NCBI RefSeq assembly: GCF_017352155.2
Contig: NZ_CP071462.1
Coordinates: forward strand, 496,001 to 560,000
DNA length: 64,000 bases
DNA from: Haloterrigena alkaliphila
GTDB taxonomy: Archaea > Halobacteriota > Halobacteria > Halobacteriales > Natrialbaceae
Reading direction: 5' to 3'
This document shows, piece by piece, positions 1 through 8,050 of the stretch (position 1 is the first letter of the stretch; each line of letters starts with the position of its first letter). A program made the position numbers and the translations under genes. Under the pieces are notes generated by a model. It was not told where the DNA came from, searched no databases, and saw only the letters and a program-made list of their open reading frames with translations.

Positions 1-1
1 G

Positions 2-115
2 CGGATCGTGGAGCGCCACGACGGGGAGCTGTGGGTCGAATCGGCGCCCGGAGAGGGGTCGACGTTCTCGTTTACGCTGCCGGTTGCCGATGGAGACGAA
101 CGGGAGCAAAACTGA
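2..115 (+). CDS. Histidine kinase, C-terminal fragment (partial)
   Basis: Only the last 37 codons are inside the window, ending at a TGA at 113-115. The peptide reads through a short hydrophilic loop into [15 protein letters not shown] and then FTLPV, which is the G2 box and final strand of a GHKL-type ATPase domain of two-component sensor kinases. In that family this segment closes over ATP before phosphotransfer to the conserved histidine. The sensor part and the kinase's partner lie upstream of the window, so signal and target cannot be judged. Confidence 0.8.
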   Translation, partial: RIVERHDGELWVESAPGEGSTFSFTLPVADGDEREQN

Positions 116-236
116 GGCTGGAAGCCGCACTATGGACCGGTGACTGGAATCGGGGTCCGATTCCTTCGACGGATACGACACGTAAACGCCGGACTGCTGG
201 GACTGTCGCTCGGACAGATTTCGTTCGCAGGAGGAG

Positions 237-257
237 TCCGCCTTCCCGATTTGAACA
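237..257 (-). repeat. Degenerate copy of the tRNA-Tyr 3' end
   Basis: These 21 bases match the tRNA-Tyr 3' end (340-360: discriminator base, acceptor 3' strand, T stem and loop) with one substitution and one base missing, in the same orientation and about 100 bp downstream of the tRNA. A second copy of a tRNA 3' end is the usual footprint of integration by a tyrosine recombinase. No integrase is seen in this window. Confidence 0.55.
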
Positions 258-323
258 GATGAGAGACGGTCCCGCTCGTTACACTCGCGAGCGTGCGACT
301 CTCGTGTTCAAATCGTGTCGGTC

Positions 324-342
324 GGATTTTCGGAGAAAATCC
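324..342 (-). terminator. Hairpin at the tRNA-Tyr 3' end
   Basis: GGATTTTC and GAAAATCC form a perfect 8-bp stem around a 3-base loop. Read on the minus strand the hairpin begins within the last bases of the tRNA (340-342) and extends into the trailer, followed by a further T-containing stretch. It could help terminate or process the tRNA transcript; this is inferred from position and symmetry only. Confidence 0.35.
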
Positions 343-413
343 GCCCTCCCCGATTTGAACGGGGGACAAGTCGATCTACAGTCGACTGCTCTACCAGTCT
401 GAGCTAAGGGCGG
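340..413 (-). tRNA. tRNA-Tyr (anticodon GTA)
   Basis: The minus strand folds into a complete cloverleaf of 74 nt without an intron. The acceptor is CCGCCCT/AGGGCGG with discriminator A, the D stem GCTC/GAGC, the anticodon stem GTCGA/TCGAC with loop CTGTAGA (anticodon GTA), and the T stem CCCCG/CGGGG with loop TTCAAAT. CCA is not encoded. The gene lies between the kinase and cdrL and points away from cdrL. Confidence 0.96.
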
Positions 414-481
414 TCGCACGTCAACGTAGACGCCGTGGGTCACATAAGGGTTATTATTCGTGGCGGCAGCGGGCGATGTGT

Positions 482-488
482 GTCTTAC
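482..488. promoter_or_regulatory. GTCTTAC operator half-site upstream of cdrL
   Basis: GTCTTAC occurs 57 nt before the cdrL start and matches the element repeated between cdrL and cdrS. A TATA-like stretch (TTATTATT) lies at about 449-458. The motif is a plausible binding site for the ribbon-helix-helix proteins encoded here, implying autoregulation; binding is inferred. Confidence 0.45.
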
Positions 489-544
489 AGTGACTAGCAG
501 AATGATTGAAATAGGTGGAGTGTCAATGTCGCTGTAACATCGGA

Positions 545-1135
545 ATGAGCAAGATCACGTTCCGCGCCGACGACGACCTCGTCGAGCAACTCGAGGGGCT
601 CGAGATCTCCAAGAGCGAGGCGATGCGGGAGGCGCTGCGTTCGTATCTCGGGGCCGCGGAGCGGCCGGAACGTGGCGGCGCGGGCGGCGAGACGGGTGCG
701 ATCGACGACCTGATTCGCCGGCGCGTCGACGAACTGCTCGCCGACAGACTCGACGAACTGGATCGCGACGGTGCGCGCACGCGCCGTGGCCGTCCGGAGG
801 AGGTCACCGTCTCCGTCTCGCTCGCGGGCGACACTCCCGAGGATCGGACGCGACGCGAGACGGGCGACCGGGAGACGGCCGATCCGCCGGCCGACTCGTC
901 AGCCGATCGGTCCGTCGACCGGCCGCAAACGCCCGACGAGGTGTCGACGTCGTGTGGACAGTGTGGCGAACAGGTGGCGGGAGAGCACGTCTACTGTCCG
1001 AACTGCGGCGAAAAGGCCTCGCGACGGCTGTTCTGTGAGTGCGGTGACGAGATCCGCTCGGACTGGTCGTTCTGCCCCGGCTGCGGGCGGCGAACACCGG
1101 CAGCTGACGTCCTCGGGACGGAGAGTCAGTCGTAG
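545..1135 (+). CDS. cdrL: CdrL-like ribbon-helix-helix / double zinc ribbon regulator
   Basis: This 196-residue protein has an N-terminal ribbon-helix-helix DNA-binding domain (residues 1-37, beginning SKITFRADDDLVEQLE), a charged linker, and a C-terminal double zinc ribbon with C137/C140/C151/C154 and C164/C166/C177/C180. This is the layout of CdrL, the longer regulator encoded beside cdrS-ftsZ2 in Halobacterium salinarum, where CdrS and CdrL link cell-division gene expression to growth. I chose the ATG at 545 because the RHH strand starts right after it; the in-frame ATG at 515 adds ten residues unlike the family. GTAAGAC-type repeats flank the gene. The name rests on domain order and on gene order with cdrS and ftsZ2. 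Confidence 0.88.
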   Translation: MSKITFRADDDLVEQLEGLEISKSEAMREALRSYLGAAERPERGGAGGETGAIDDLIRRRVDELLADRLDELDRDGARTRRGRPEEVTVSVSLAGDTPEDRTRRETGDRETADPPADSSADRSVDRPQTPDEVSTSCGQCGEQVAGEHVYCPNCGEKASRRLFCECGDEIRSDWSFCPGCGRRTPAADVLGTESQS

Positions 1136-1143
1136 GGACCGGT

Positions 1144-1169
1144 GTAAGACACGGACAGTCGCGTCTGAC
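1144..1169. promoter_or_regulatory. Operator pair GTAAGAC...GTCTGAC
   Basis: GTAAGAC at 1144-1150 faces a near-complementary GTCTGAC at 1163-1169, just after the cdrL stop and just ahead of a T-rich TATA-like stretch (GTTTTATTG, about 1174-1182). It is the first of three clustered sites between cdrL and cdrS. Confidence 0.5.
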
Positions 1170-1208
1170 GAAAGTTTTATTGTCTATGCGGATATTCTAC
1201 TTAGTCGC

Positions 1209-1226
1209 GTAAGACGGTCGTCTTAC
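1209..1226. promoter_or_regulatory. Perfect palindromic operator GTAAGAC-N4-GTCTTAC
   Basis: A perfect 7-bp inverted repeat with a 4-bp spacer sits centrally in the cdrL-cdrS intergenic region. A short-spaced palindrome is the expected target of a dimeric or tetrameric ribbon-helix-helix protein, and two such proteins are encoded on either side. The sequence symmetry is certain; the identity of the binding protein is inferred. Confidence 0.65.
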
Positions 1227-1273
1227 AACACTCGGCAAACGCCGCAAACCGCCCGATGTCGGGCGGCTCACGT

Positions 1274-1315
1274 GTAAGACACGCCGCGTCTGACAGGGGC
1301 GCGCCACCGTCTTAC
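1274..1315. promoter_or_regulatory. Operator cluster upstream of cdrS
   Basis: Three related half-sites lie 20-61 nt before the cdrS start: GTAAGAC at 1274-1280, GTCTGAC at 1288-1294 and GTCTTAC at 1309-1315. They would overlap the position of a core promoter serving a short-leader cdrS transcript, which suggests repression or competition with TBP/TFB. Confidence 0.5.
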
Positions 1316-1334
1316 CCCAACGGGGAATACAAAT

Positions 1335-1514
1335 ATGGAGCGTGTGACACTGCGAATCCCGAAACAGCAGATCGAGGAGGTAGAGCAACTGGTCGACTCG
1401 GGCGAGTTCCCGAACCGGAGCGAAGCGATCCGGTCGGCGGTCCGAGAGATGATCAACGAACAACAGGACGGGCCGAGCGAGCAGTCCGGTAAACGAACCT
1501 GGGCCAAGGTGTAA
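1335..1514 (+). CDS. cdrS: CdrS, short ribbon-helix-helix regulator
   Basis: The 59-codon frame encodes a compact ribbon-helix-helix protein: strand MERVTLRIP, helix around [12 protein letters not shown], turn FPNRSEAIR and a second helix ending MINEQQ. It ends at a TAA two bases before the ftsZ2 ATG, so the genes must be co-transcribed. CdrS in Halobacterium salinarum is a small RHH transcription factor in an operon with ftsZ2 and regulates division genes. Size, fold and position agree with this assignment. The promoter region is loaded with GTAAGAC repeats, consistent with control by CdrL and/or CdrS itself. Confidence 0.93.
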   Translation: MERVTLRIPKQQIEEVEQLVDSGEFPNRSEAIRSAVREMINEQQDGPSEQSGKRTWAKV

Positions 1515-1516
1515 CG

Positions 1517-2698
1517 ATGCAGGATATCGTACAAGACGCCCTCGAGAACGCGGAGGAAGAGGCCCGCGAGATGGACGCCGACATGGACGACGACGAGTTC
1601 GGCGATCCGCGAATCGTCATCGTCGGCGCTGGCGGTGCGGGTAACAACACGATCAACCGGCTGTACAACATCGGCGTCGACGGCGCCGACACCGTGGCGA
1701 TCAACACGGACAAGCAGCACCTCAAGATGATCGAGGCCGACACGAAGATCCTGGTCGGCAAGTCGCTCACCAACGGGCTCGGCGCCGGCGGCGACCCGTC
1801 GATGGGCGAGCGCGCGACAGAGATGGCCCAGAGCACGATCAAAGAGGTGCTCGGCGACGCGGACCTCGTGTTCGTGACCGCCGGGATGGGCGGTGGGACC
1901 GGCACGGGTGCCGCCCCCGTCGTCTCCAAGATCGCCAAGGAGCAGGGTGCGATCGTCGTCGGCATGGTCTCGACGCCGTTCAACGTCGAGCGCGCGCGCA
2001 CCGTCAAGGCCGAGGAAGGCCTCGAGAAACTGCGCGAGCAGGCCGACTCGATCATCGTGCTCGACAACAACCGGCTGCTCGACTACGTCCCGAACCTCCC
2101 GATCGGCAAGGCGTTCTCGGTGATGGACCAGATCATCGCCGAGACCGTCAAGGGCATTTCTGAGACGATCACCCAGCCCTCGCTGATCAACCTGGACTAC
2201 GCCGACATGTCGACGATCATGAACCAGGGCGGCGTCGCCGTCATGCTGGTCGGCGAGACCCAGGACAAGAACAAATCCGACGAGGTCGTCAAGGACGCGA
2301 TGAACCACCCGCTGCTGGACGTCGACTACCGCGGTGCGAGCGGCGGACTGGTCCACATCACCGGCGGTCCCGACCTCACGCTGAAAGAGGCCGAGGGCAT
2401 CGCGGACAACATCACCGAGCGCCTCGAGGCCTCGGCGAACGTGATCTGGGGCGCCCGGATCCAGGAGAACTACAAGGGCAAGGTGCGGGTCATGGCGATC
2501 ATGACCGGCGTCCAGAGCGCACAGGTGCTCGGGCCGACGACCCAGAAGCAGGCCGACAAGTCCCGCGCGAGCATCGAAGGCGTCAACGACGCCGACTTCG
2601 ACGCGAGCAACAACCTCGAGGAGACAAACTTCAACGCCCACAGCGACGGCGGGCGCGAGGAAGTCGAAAAGCAACACGGCGTCGACGTCATCCGGTAA
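1517..2698 (+). CDS. ftsZ2: Cell division protein FtsZ2
   Basis: This 393-residue tubulin-superfamily GTPase has the nucleotide-binding loop GAGGAGNN (38-44), the tubulin signature GGGTGTG (125-131) and the T7 synergy loop NLDYAD (225-230), so both halves of the polymer-interface active site are intact. An acidic N-terminal extension of about 30 residues and an acidic, Asn-rich C-terminal tail are typical of haloarchaeal FtsZ. Haloarchaea carry FtsZ1 (ring assembly) and FtsZ2 (constriction); the link to cdrS, two bases upstream, marks this copy as FtsZ2. It acts at midcell as GTP-dependent filaments. Confidence 0.96.
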   Translation: MQDIVQDALENAEEEAREMDADMDDDEFGDPRIVIVGAGGAGNNTINRLYNIGVDGADTVAINTDKQHLKMIEADTKILVGKSLTNGLGAGGDPSMGERATEMAQSTIKEVLGDADLVFVTAGMGGGTGTGAAPVVSKIAKEQGAIVVGMVSTPFNVERARTVKAEEGLEKLREQADSIIVLDNNRLLDYVPNLPIGKAFSVMDQIIAETVKGISETITQPSLINLDYADMSTIMNQGGVAVMLVGETQDKNKSDEVVKDAMNHPLLDVDYRGASGGLVHITGGPDLTLKEAEGIADNITERLEASANVIWGARIQENYKGKVRVMAIMTGVQSAQVLGPTTQKQADKSRASIEGVNDADFDASNNLEETNFNAHSDGGREEVEKQHGVDVIR

Positions 2699-3020
2699 TC
2701 GACGCGTAACGCTGCCGGCGTACTGCTCTCACACCGTCCGCGGATCGGTCGACGGTTCGGACGCGGTGCCTTTTCGCGACGCTCGGCTGTTACTCAGATA
2801 GTTACACCGACTCGACCGCTCGGACGATACCGAGCTTGGTTTCCACGCCGACCGAACCCTCTGTTTGCGCCCGTATACAGCCGTAACACCGAACTATCGC
2901 TCGAGTGCGAACTCACGGAGACCGTCCGGCGACTGGTGCCGACTGCAGCGTACTGCGCGAGTCAACTCGAACGGACACCACGGCGACACCCGTCGTGACC
3001 GCGATCGACCGCGTTGTCGG
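2699..3020. other. Intergenic region, ftsZ2 to ncsA (convergent)
   Basis: This 322-bp stretch separates the convergent 3' ends of ftsZ2 and ncsA. It contains no tRNA fold, no convincing frame with haloarchaeal codon use and no strong hairpin. The only notable feature is a locally less GC-rich patch around 2790-2900. Confidence 0.6.
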
Positions 3021-3980
3021 TCAGGCTAGCGACTCGAGCAGCGAGCACTTCCGACAGACTTCGCGGGTGGTCGTCGATCCGCACTCGACACACTCCCGGA
3101 GGTCGGCGCCGTCGTCGCCGCTGAACTCGTCGGCGGCGATCGAGGCCAGATCCTCGTAGCCCGCGAGAATCGAGTGGCGGGTCCCGGGATGGTTCTCCTC
3201 GAGTCCGTAGAGCAACTGCTGGATCTCGCCGCGGTAGGCTTCGCTGGCGTGGGGACACTCCGTGATGTGGGCCGGGAGGTCGTTGATGTGCGCGTAGAGG
3301 GCGACTTCCTTCTCGGGGACGTCGCGCAGCGGCTTCGCGCGCGGGACGAACTCGTCCTGCTCGTCGCGTTCGGAGAGGGGGCCGAGGCTGGCGTCGAAGT
3401 GTTTCGCGATCTGCTCGACGTCGCCCTCGAGGAAGTTCATCAGCGCTGTCTGGGCCTCGTCGTCTAAGTTGTGGCCGGTCAGCAGGAGGTCGGCCTCGAG
3501 TTTCTCGGCGTACTTCTCGAGCAGGTCCCGCCGGAAGACGCCGCAGTAGGCGCAGGCGGCCATGTTTTCGGGGTCGTCCTCGACGACGTCGTCCATCCGG
3601 ACGCCGAACTCCTCCTCGTAGGAGACGAGTTCGTGGCGAACGTCGAGGTCGTCGGTGAGTTCGACGCAGGCCTCGACGGACTCGTCGCGGTAGCCCTCGA
3701 TTCCCTCGTGGATCGTCAGCCCGACGAGTTCGATGCGCGGGTCCTCGGCGAACGTGTCGTGGAGGATCTGCGTGAGAACGACGCTGTCCTTCCCGCCGGA
3801 GAGCCCGATCACCCATATCTGGGGGTTCTCAGGCGTCGCATCGTGCGGGACGAGGTCGTCCCGTCGGACGCGGCGACGCACCCGCTTCTCGACCGATTCC
3901 CGAAAGTGATCCGCACAGAGGTGTGCTCCCGAGTAAGCGGCGTGCATCACCGCCTCTTCGTCACACCGGGTACAGTCCAT
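3021..3980 (-). CDS. ncsA: tRNA 2-thiolation enzyme NcsA (TtuA/Ncs6 family)
   Basis: The protein (319 aa) is a PP-loop ATPase that adenylates U34 of tRNAs so that sulfur can be inserted at C2. The sequence shows an N-terminal zinc finger (C3, C6, C22, H25), the PP-loop SGGKDS (61-66), three iron-sulfur cysteines in CAYC (143, 146) and ITEC (242), and a C-terminal zinc finger (297, 300, 309, 312). In haloarchaea the sulfur donor is the ubiquitin-like SAMP2, which is not encoded in this window. The ATG at 3980 places the first zinc cysteines at the usual distance from the N terminus. It is monocistronic here and convergent with ftsZ2. Confidence 0.93.
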   Translation of the reverse strand: MDCTRCDEEAVMHAAYSGAHLCADHFRESVEKRVRRRVRRDDLVPHDATPENPQIWVIGLSGGKDSVVLTQILHDTFAEDPRIELVGLTIHEGIEGYRDESVEACVELTDDLDVRHELVSYEEEFGVRMDDVVEDDPENMAACAYCGVFRRDLLEKYAEKLEADLLLTGHNLDDEAQTALMNFLEGDVEQIAKHFDASLGPLSERDEQDEFVPRAKPLRDVPEKEVALYAHINDLPAHITECPHASEAYRGEIQQLLYGLEENHPGTRHSILAGYEDLASIAADEFSGDDGADLRECVECGSTTTREVCRKCSLLESLA

Positions 3981-4159
3981 TAGCGGTCCGTTGTCGGTCG
4001 CCGCCCATCACGGTTTCGTTGACGGGAGGGCGCGCTCGAGGCCGCCGGAGCCGTCGCCGAGACCGATGCGCTCGCGAGTGGACGATGCACTCCGCTGGCG
4101 GGATTCGCGACCGTCGTTTCAACGAAACGACTTTTAGACGCCCTGGAGACGAACCTCGT

Positions 4160-4876
4160 ATGACGGCATACGATAGGTCACCGCCGACCGACCCTCGATT
4201 CGTCGACGACTTCGACGACGGGTTCGGCTGGCTCGCCCAGCCCGACGAAACTGGCCAGCGAGCCAGTCACGCGCTGGTCGGCGCGGACGACCGACTCTGG
4301 CTGTTCGATCCGCTCGAGGCGCCCAGGATCGACGCCGAACTCGAGCGCCGGGGCGAGGTCGCGGGCGTCGTCGTCTGTTCGAACTACCACGCTCGCGACG
4401 CGGCCGCGTTCGCTCGTCGGTACGACGTCCCGGTCTTCGTTCCGTCGTGGCTCGACCGGGCCGCCGGCCGACTGTCCGACGGCGACATCGACCTCGACCT
4501 CGAGTTCGTCACCGACGAAATCGGCGCGTCCGGATTCGCCGTTCGCGAGGCGAATCCGTTCCCCGGCTGGCGCGAGGCGATCGCCTACCGCCGGTCGAAC
4601 GGGACGCTGTACGTGCCCGATCTGCTGGGGACGGCGCCGCCGTACCTCGCCGGCGACGAACGGCTGGCCGTCTATCTGTTATGTCGTCTCACCCCGCCGA
4701 CGGGAGCGTTTACGGGAATCGCTCCGGAACGGATTCTCCTGGGTCACGGCGAGGGGATTCCCGAGGACGCGACGGCCGCGTTGGGCGACGCTCTCGCGAA
4801 CGCCCGCCGCGGATTTCCCCGCGCACTGCTGACGAACGGCCGGTCGCAACTCGGCGCGCTGGTCGACGCGCTCTGA
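4160..4876 (+). CDS. Degenerate metallo-beta-lactamase-fold protein
   Basis: This 238-residue protein shows the strand order of a metallo-beta-lactamase fold: an N-terminal segment with LWLFDPLE, then VVVCSNYHARDAA where the HxHxDH signature would be, then DVPVFVPSWL, and a late LLGHGEG. Only H77 and D80 of the usual metal cluster appear at the signature, so hydrolytic metal binding is probably altered or absent. It matches a conserved haloarchaeal type of unknown role. The ATG at 4160 is preferred over upstream in-frame starts because the acidic haloarchaeal composition begins there and a TTTTAG stretch lies about 27 nt upstream. Confidence 0.65.
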   Translation: MTAYDRSPPTDPRFVDDFDDGFGWLAQPDETGQRASHALVGADDRLWLFDPLEAPRIDAELERRGEVAGVVVCSNYHARDAAAFARRYDVPVFVPSWLDRAAGRLSDGDIDLDLEFVTDEIGASGFAVREANPFPGWREAIAYRRSNGTLYVPDLLGTAPPYLAGDERLAVYLLCRLTPPTGAFTGIAPERILLGHGEGIPEDATAALGDALANARRGFPRALLTNGRSQLGALVDAL

Positions 4877-4910
4877 CCGCTGCCACGGTACCGGCAGCGG
4901 TGACGTCGCT

Positions 4911-5651
4911 TCAGGCCGGGACCGGATCCGCCTCTTCTTCGGACTCGTCGTCTTCTTCGACGGCTTCGGCACCCTCCTCGAGGGCCGCCAGCAGCGTGTC
5001 GACGTGGCGCTCGCGGCTAGCGGAGGAGAACAGTTCGTGGCCGCCATCGTAGAGGACGACGTGTTCGGCGGGGACGCGCTCGCCGATCGGCCGGAGGCTG
5101 ACGACCGGATCGCGCAGCGAGCAGAAGACGACCGCGTCGTGATCGATCGTCAGCAGATCCTCCTGGGCGCGGCGCGTCTCGCGGACGAACGCCGGCGAGA
5201 TCCACCGCGGCGTCGTCGCGATCTGGTGGTCGGTGGCCTTCTCGCCCAAGGCCTCACGGTCGATGTCCCCGACGGGGAGACACGGGAACGTCGTCGGGAG
5301 CTTCGAGACCGCCTCGAGCACCGGATCGGGGAACGATTCGCCGTAGCCCCACCACGGACTCAGGTAGACGTGGTTGTCCGCGCCGTCGAGGGCCTGGGCG
5401 ATCAGCGCGCCCGCGCTGTGGCCCAGCAACTGGTAGCCGTCCATGTCGCGGACGTACTCGGCGACCGGCTCGAGCCAGTCGGCTTTGAAGTCGTCGATGT
5501 TGGTGGGGAGTTCGAACGCGTGGACCCGGTAGCCGGCGTCGGTCAACTGCCCGACGAGCCAACTGACGTTCTCGTGAGTCCAGCGGTTCCCCCAGCCCAT
5601 GACGAAAACGAGTTCCTCGTCGCCGTCCTCGTTGAAGATCCGGTGTCGCAT
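4911..5651 (-). CDS. Alpha/beta hydrolase
   Basis: The 246-residue product has the alpha/beta hydrolase pattern: an oxyanion-strand region VFVMGWGNRW near residues 15-24, the nucleophile elbow GHSAG with S79, a likely acid in LRDPVVSLRP and the catalytic His in DGGHE near the C terminus. The last 25 residues are almost purely acidic and probably disordered. The substrate cannot be told; the family includes carboxylesterases and lipases. I used the ATG at 5651 because upstream sequence in frame is basic and unlike haloarchaeal proteins. Confidence 0.8.
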   Translation of the reverse strand: MRHRIFNEDGDEELVFVMGWGNRWTHENVSWLVGQLTDAGYRVHAFELPTNIDDFKADWLEPVAEYVRDMDGYQLLGHSAGALIAQALDGADNHVYLSPWWGYGESFPDPVLEAVSKLPTTFPCLPVGDIDREALGEKATDHQIATTPRWISPAFVRETRRAQEDLLTIDHDAVVFCSLRDPVVSLRPIGERVPAEHVVLYDGGHELFSSASRERHVDTLLAALEEGAEAVEEDDESEEEADPVPA

Positions 5652-5771
5652 AGCTCTCCGTTCGGCCGGAACGGATAAAAAAGGTGCTCTCCTGACAGGA
5701 GTGCGACGATGTGACATCCCCGAGCCGGAGATCGGGGAAACAACGGGCGAACACGGGGCTCTCGTTTCCGA

Positions 5772-6278
5772 ATGGCTTTCCGAACCGCGGCGGGAGTCTC
5801 CCCCATGCTCGCGTCCCTGAGGGCTCGCCTCTATCGGATCGGCTTCAACCTGTTTCCGGCCTACCGCGGCACCGGCGGGCGGGTGACGTACATCGCTCCG
5901 GACTGGCAGGAAGTTCGCGTAAAGCTACCCCACTCGTGGCGGACGCGCAACTACGTCGGCGTGACCTTCGGCGGCAGCATCTACGGGGCCGTCGACCCCT
6001 TCTACATGATGATGCTCCTGAAGTCCCTCGGCGACGGCTACGTCGTCTGGGACAAGGAAGCCGAGGTTCGGTTCAAGAAGCCCGCGAAGGAGACGCTGTA
6101 CGCCCGGTTCAGGCTGACCGACGAGGAACTCGAGGCGATCCGCGCCGAACTCGCGACCGAGGGGACGGACTCGATCGACCGCCACTACACCGTCGACCTC
6201 GTCGACGCGGAGGGGATCGTCCACGCGACGGTCCGGAAAACGGTCTACGTCTCGACCGACGAGTCGAAGACGGCCTGA
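5772..6278 (+). CDS. DUF4442 hotdog-fold protein
   Basis: This 168-residue protein matches DUF4442, a hotdog-fold family related to acyl-CoA thioesterases. Recognisable parts are the basic N-terminal helix, the strand ending VKLPHSWRTRN, the long helix after GGSIYGAVDP and the C-terminal strand VRKTVYV. Hotdog proteins of this type are thought to act on acyl thioesters, consistent with the acyl-CoA genes elsewhere in the window, but activity is not established. An in-frame ATG at 5805 is an alternative start. A divergent promoter is shared with the alpha/beta hydrolase. Confidence 0.8.
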   Translation: MAFRTAAGVSPMLASLRARLYRIGFNLFPAYRGTGGRVTYIAPDWQEVRVKLPHSWRTRNYVGVTFGGSIYGAVDPFYMMMLLKSLGDGYVVWDKEAEVRFKKPAKETLYARFRLTDEELEAIRAELATEGTDSIDRHYTVDLVDAEGIVHATVRKTVYVSTDESKTA

Positions 6279-6362
6279 CTCGACGGCGAGCGCGCTCTCC
6301 CGCGGCGACGTCGGCACGCGTCGAAGAAACCGTTTTGCGACTCGAGGCCCCACACTGCCGTA

Positions 6363-7028
6363 ATGAGTGGATTTTCCCGTCGCAACGCGGTCGACCGGCT
6401 CGAGGCCCTCGTCGAGACCGTCGAGACCGAGCGCATGCCCGTCCCGGTCCGGGAGGTCTGGGCCTTCGGCGACGTCGCGCTCGGCGTCGATCCGGTCGAG
6501 CGCCTCGACGTCTACCTGACCAAGGACGTCCTGATGCGAGACGACAGCGACGGGGACGACGAAAGCGCGGCCGCGCTCGAGAACGAGTACGGGGTCGCGG
6601 GCATCGGCAAGTCAGTCCGGGCCGACTGGGCCGCCGACCACCCCGAGTACCTGCGAGCTAACGCCAGCGGCCACGCCGCTCCGGAGAAGTGCCTGGCCGC
6701 CCACCTGCTGGGCGAGGACGAACCGATCCACCTCGAGGTCTGTAACTCGCCGTTCGAGGACAACGTCTCCCAGCGCCTGCGCGGGGCGAAACTGCGCGAG
6801 GACTACACGCGACTGCTCGACCCCCGCGGCGTCTGCCTGTGGGCCGACGGCACCCGCAGCGACGAGGCCCTCCGCAAACTCCGGGAGAGCGAACTGGCGC
6901 TGCCGACGCTCTCGAGCGCCCTCGAGATGCTCGGCCTCGAGGAAACGGAGGCCCGGGAGGCGGCGCGAGAGCTCCACGCCTGGCGCGACGAGCAGGACGG
7001 CGTGACGGTGCGCGGCGACGTGGTCTGA
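6363..7028 (+). CDS. Conserved haloarchaeal protein, possible nucleotidyltransferase-like fold
   Basis: I do not recognise a characterised family. The 221-residue protein has an N-terminal segment VREVWAFGDVALGVDPVERLDVYLTKD (split here as VWAFGDVALG and RLDVYLTK) that resembles the FG...D.D layout of minimal nucleotidyltransferases, followed by a region with HLEVCNSPFEDN and a C-terminal helical part. Codon use and acidity are those of neighbouring genes, so it is real. The nucleotidyltransferase idea is weak because the second catalytic Asp is not clear. Confidence 0.7.
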   Translation: MSGFSRRNAVDRLEALVETVETERMPVPVREVWAFGDVALGVDPVERLDVYLTKDVLMRDDSDGDDESAAALENEYGVAGIGKSVRADWAADHPEYLRANASGHAAPEKCLAAHLLGEDEPIHLEVCNSPFEDNVSQRLRGAKLREDYTRLLDPRGVCLWADGTRSDEALRKLRESELALPTLSSALEMLGLEETEAREAARELHAWRDEQDGVTVRGDVV

Positions 7029-7258
7029 GCTGGTCTTCCGGTATCGGTCGGAATCGGAGCACGCGGGTGCGAACGCGAGCGAGCGGCGCGATCCGCGATC
7101 GTACCAACGGAACCGATTCACACACCGATCGCACAGTCCGCGATCTCACCGACGGCCTGCGGTATCATTTATCCGGCTTCGTCCGACCACCGGCGCCGGC
7201 CGGAACCGAGCGTCGTCTCGAGTGCGCTGACGCTACCGCGGTTCGTTCCCCGGCCCCG

Positions 7259-8050
7259 TCAGATATCGCGGCGTCGGAACCAGAGCTGGCTGGCCGCGAG
7301 CAGGACGACGGTCATCGCGACCAGCACGCCCGCGCCGACGAGGTCGTACGTGCCGTCGATCAGTACCTCGTTCGGGTCGAAGTACCGCATCGGTGCGACA
7401 GCCCCGATCGCCTCGTAGTCGGTGCCGGAGAGCAGCGACTCGAGCATGAACAGGCCGAACGTGATCCCGAGCGCGAGTCGCTGGGCGATGCCCGTGCGAT
7501 CGACGACGACGGAGGCGACCAGCCCGATCCCCGCGCACGCGAAGAGGTAGGGGATCGAAAGCAGGTGGATCGCCGCGACGCCCGCGACCGCGAGCGGTTC
7601 GTCGACCAGCGCCGCGGCCGCGTAGATGACGATCGGCGTCAGGACGTTGACGACGACGATCGGCACGGCCAGCGAGGCGAACTTCTCCCCGACGACCCGC
7701 GCCCGCGAGACCGGCATCGACAGCAGGATGTCCATCCGTCCGCGTTCGACGTCAGAAGCGACCGTCCCGGCGGCGAGGTAGGCCAGGTAGAGCCCGAGCA
7801 AAATCGTCCAGCCGAAGATGTAGAGTTCGAACGCGAGAAAGCCCTCGAGCGAGGCCATCGTCCGGATGTCGAACACCTGAATGACACCCTCCGGATAGGC
7901 CTGCAGGAACTCCTCGTCGACGTCCTCGAAGGAGCCGCTGAACGAGGGGTAGATCCAGATCACCATGACGGCCAGAAGCGACATGGCGATCGAGAGGGAG
8001 ACGCTGCCCTTCAGCCGGTGACGACCGTCGTAGCGGCTGAGTTCAAACAT
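7259..8050 (-). CDS. ABC-2 type transporter, permease
   Basis: This 263-residue membrane protein has about six hydrophobic helices, the first just after residue 15 and the last before the terminal RRRDI. The segment GTVASDVERGRMDILLSMP is the cytoplasmic coupling helix motif of ABC-2 permeases. It overlaps the ATP-binding gene by 8 bp, so the two are translated together and form one exporter. The substrate is unknown; such pairs export lipids, peptides or drugs, or are linked to copper (NosY type), with no evidence here for any of these. The ATG at 8050 follows the first transmembrane logic; earlier in-frame codons are a shadow of the ATPase gene. Confidence 0.88.
   Translation of the reverse strand: MFELSRYDGRHRLKGSVSLSIAMSLLAVMVIWIYPSFSGSFEDVDEEFLQAYPEGVIQVFDIRTMASLEGFLAFELYIFGWTILLGLYLAYLAAGTVASDVERGRMDILLSMPVSRARVVGEKFASLAVPIVVVNVLTPIVIYAAAALVDEPLAVAGVAAIHLLSIPYLFACAGIGLVASVVVDRTGIAQRLALGITFGLFMLESLLSGTDYEAIGAVAPMRYFDPNEVLIDGTYDLVGAGVLVAMTVVLLAASQLWFRRRDI

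Noticed and set aside
31-402. Frame of 123 codons overlapping the tRNA-Tyr gene
   Set aside because: It runs through the kinase end in the wrong frame and through the tRNA; composition is basic and unlike haloarchaeal proteins.
1268-2677. Long open frame on the minus strand opposite ftsZ2
   Set aside because: It is the antisense shadow of ftsZ2, common in GC-rich genomes; the translated sequence has no recognisable domain and ftsZ2 has all family motifs.
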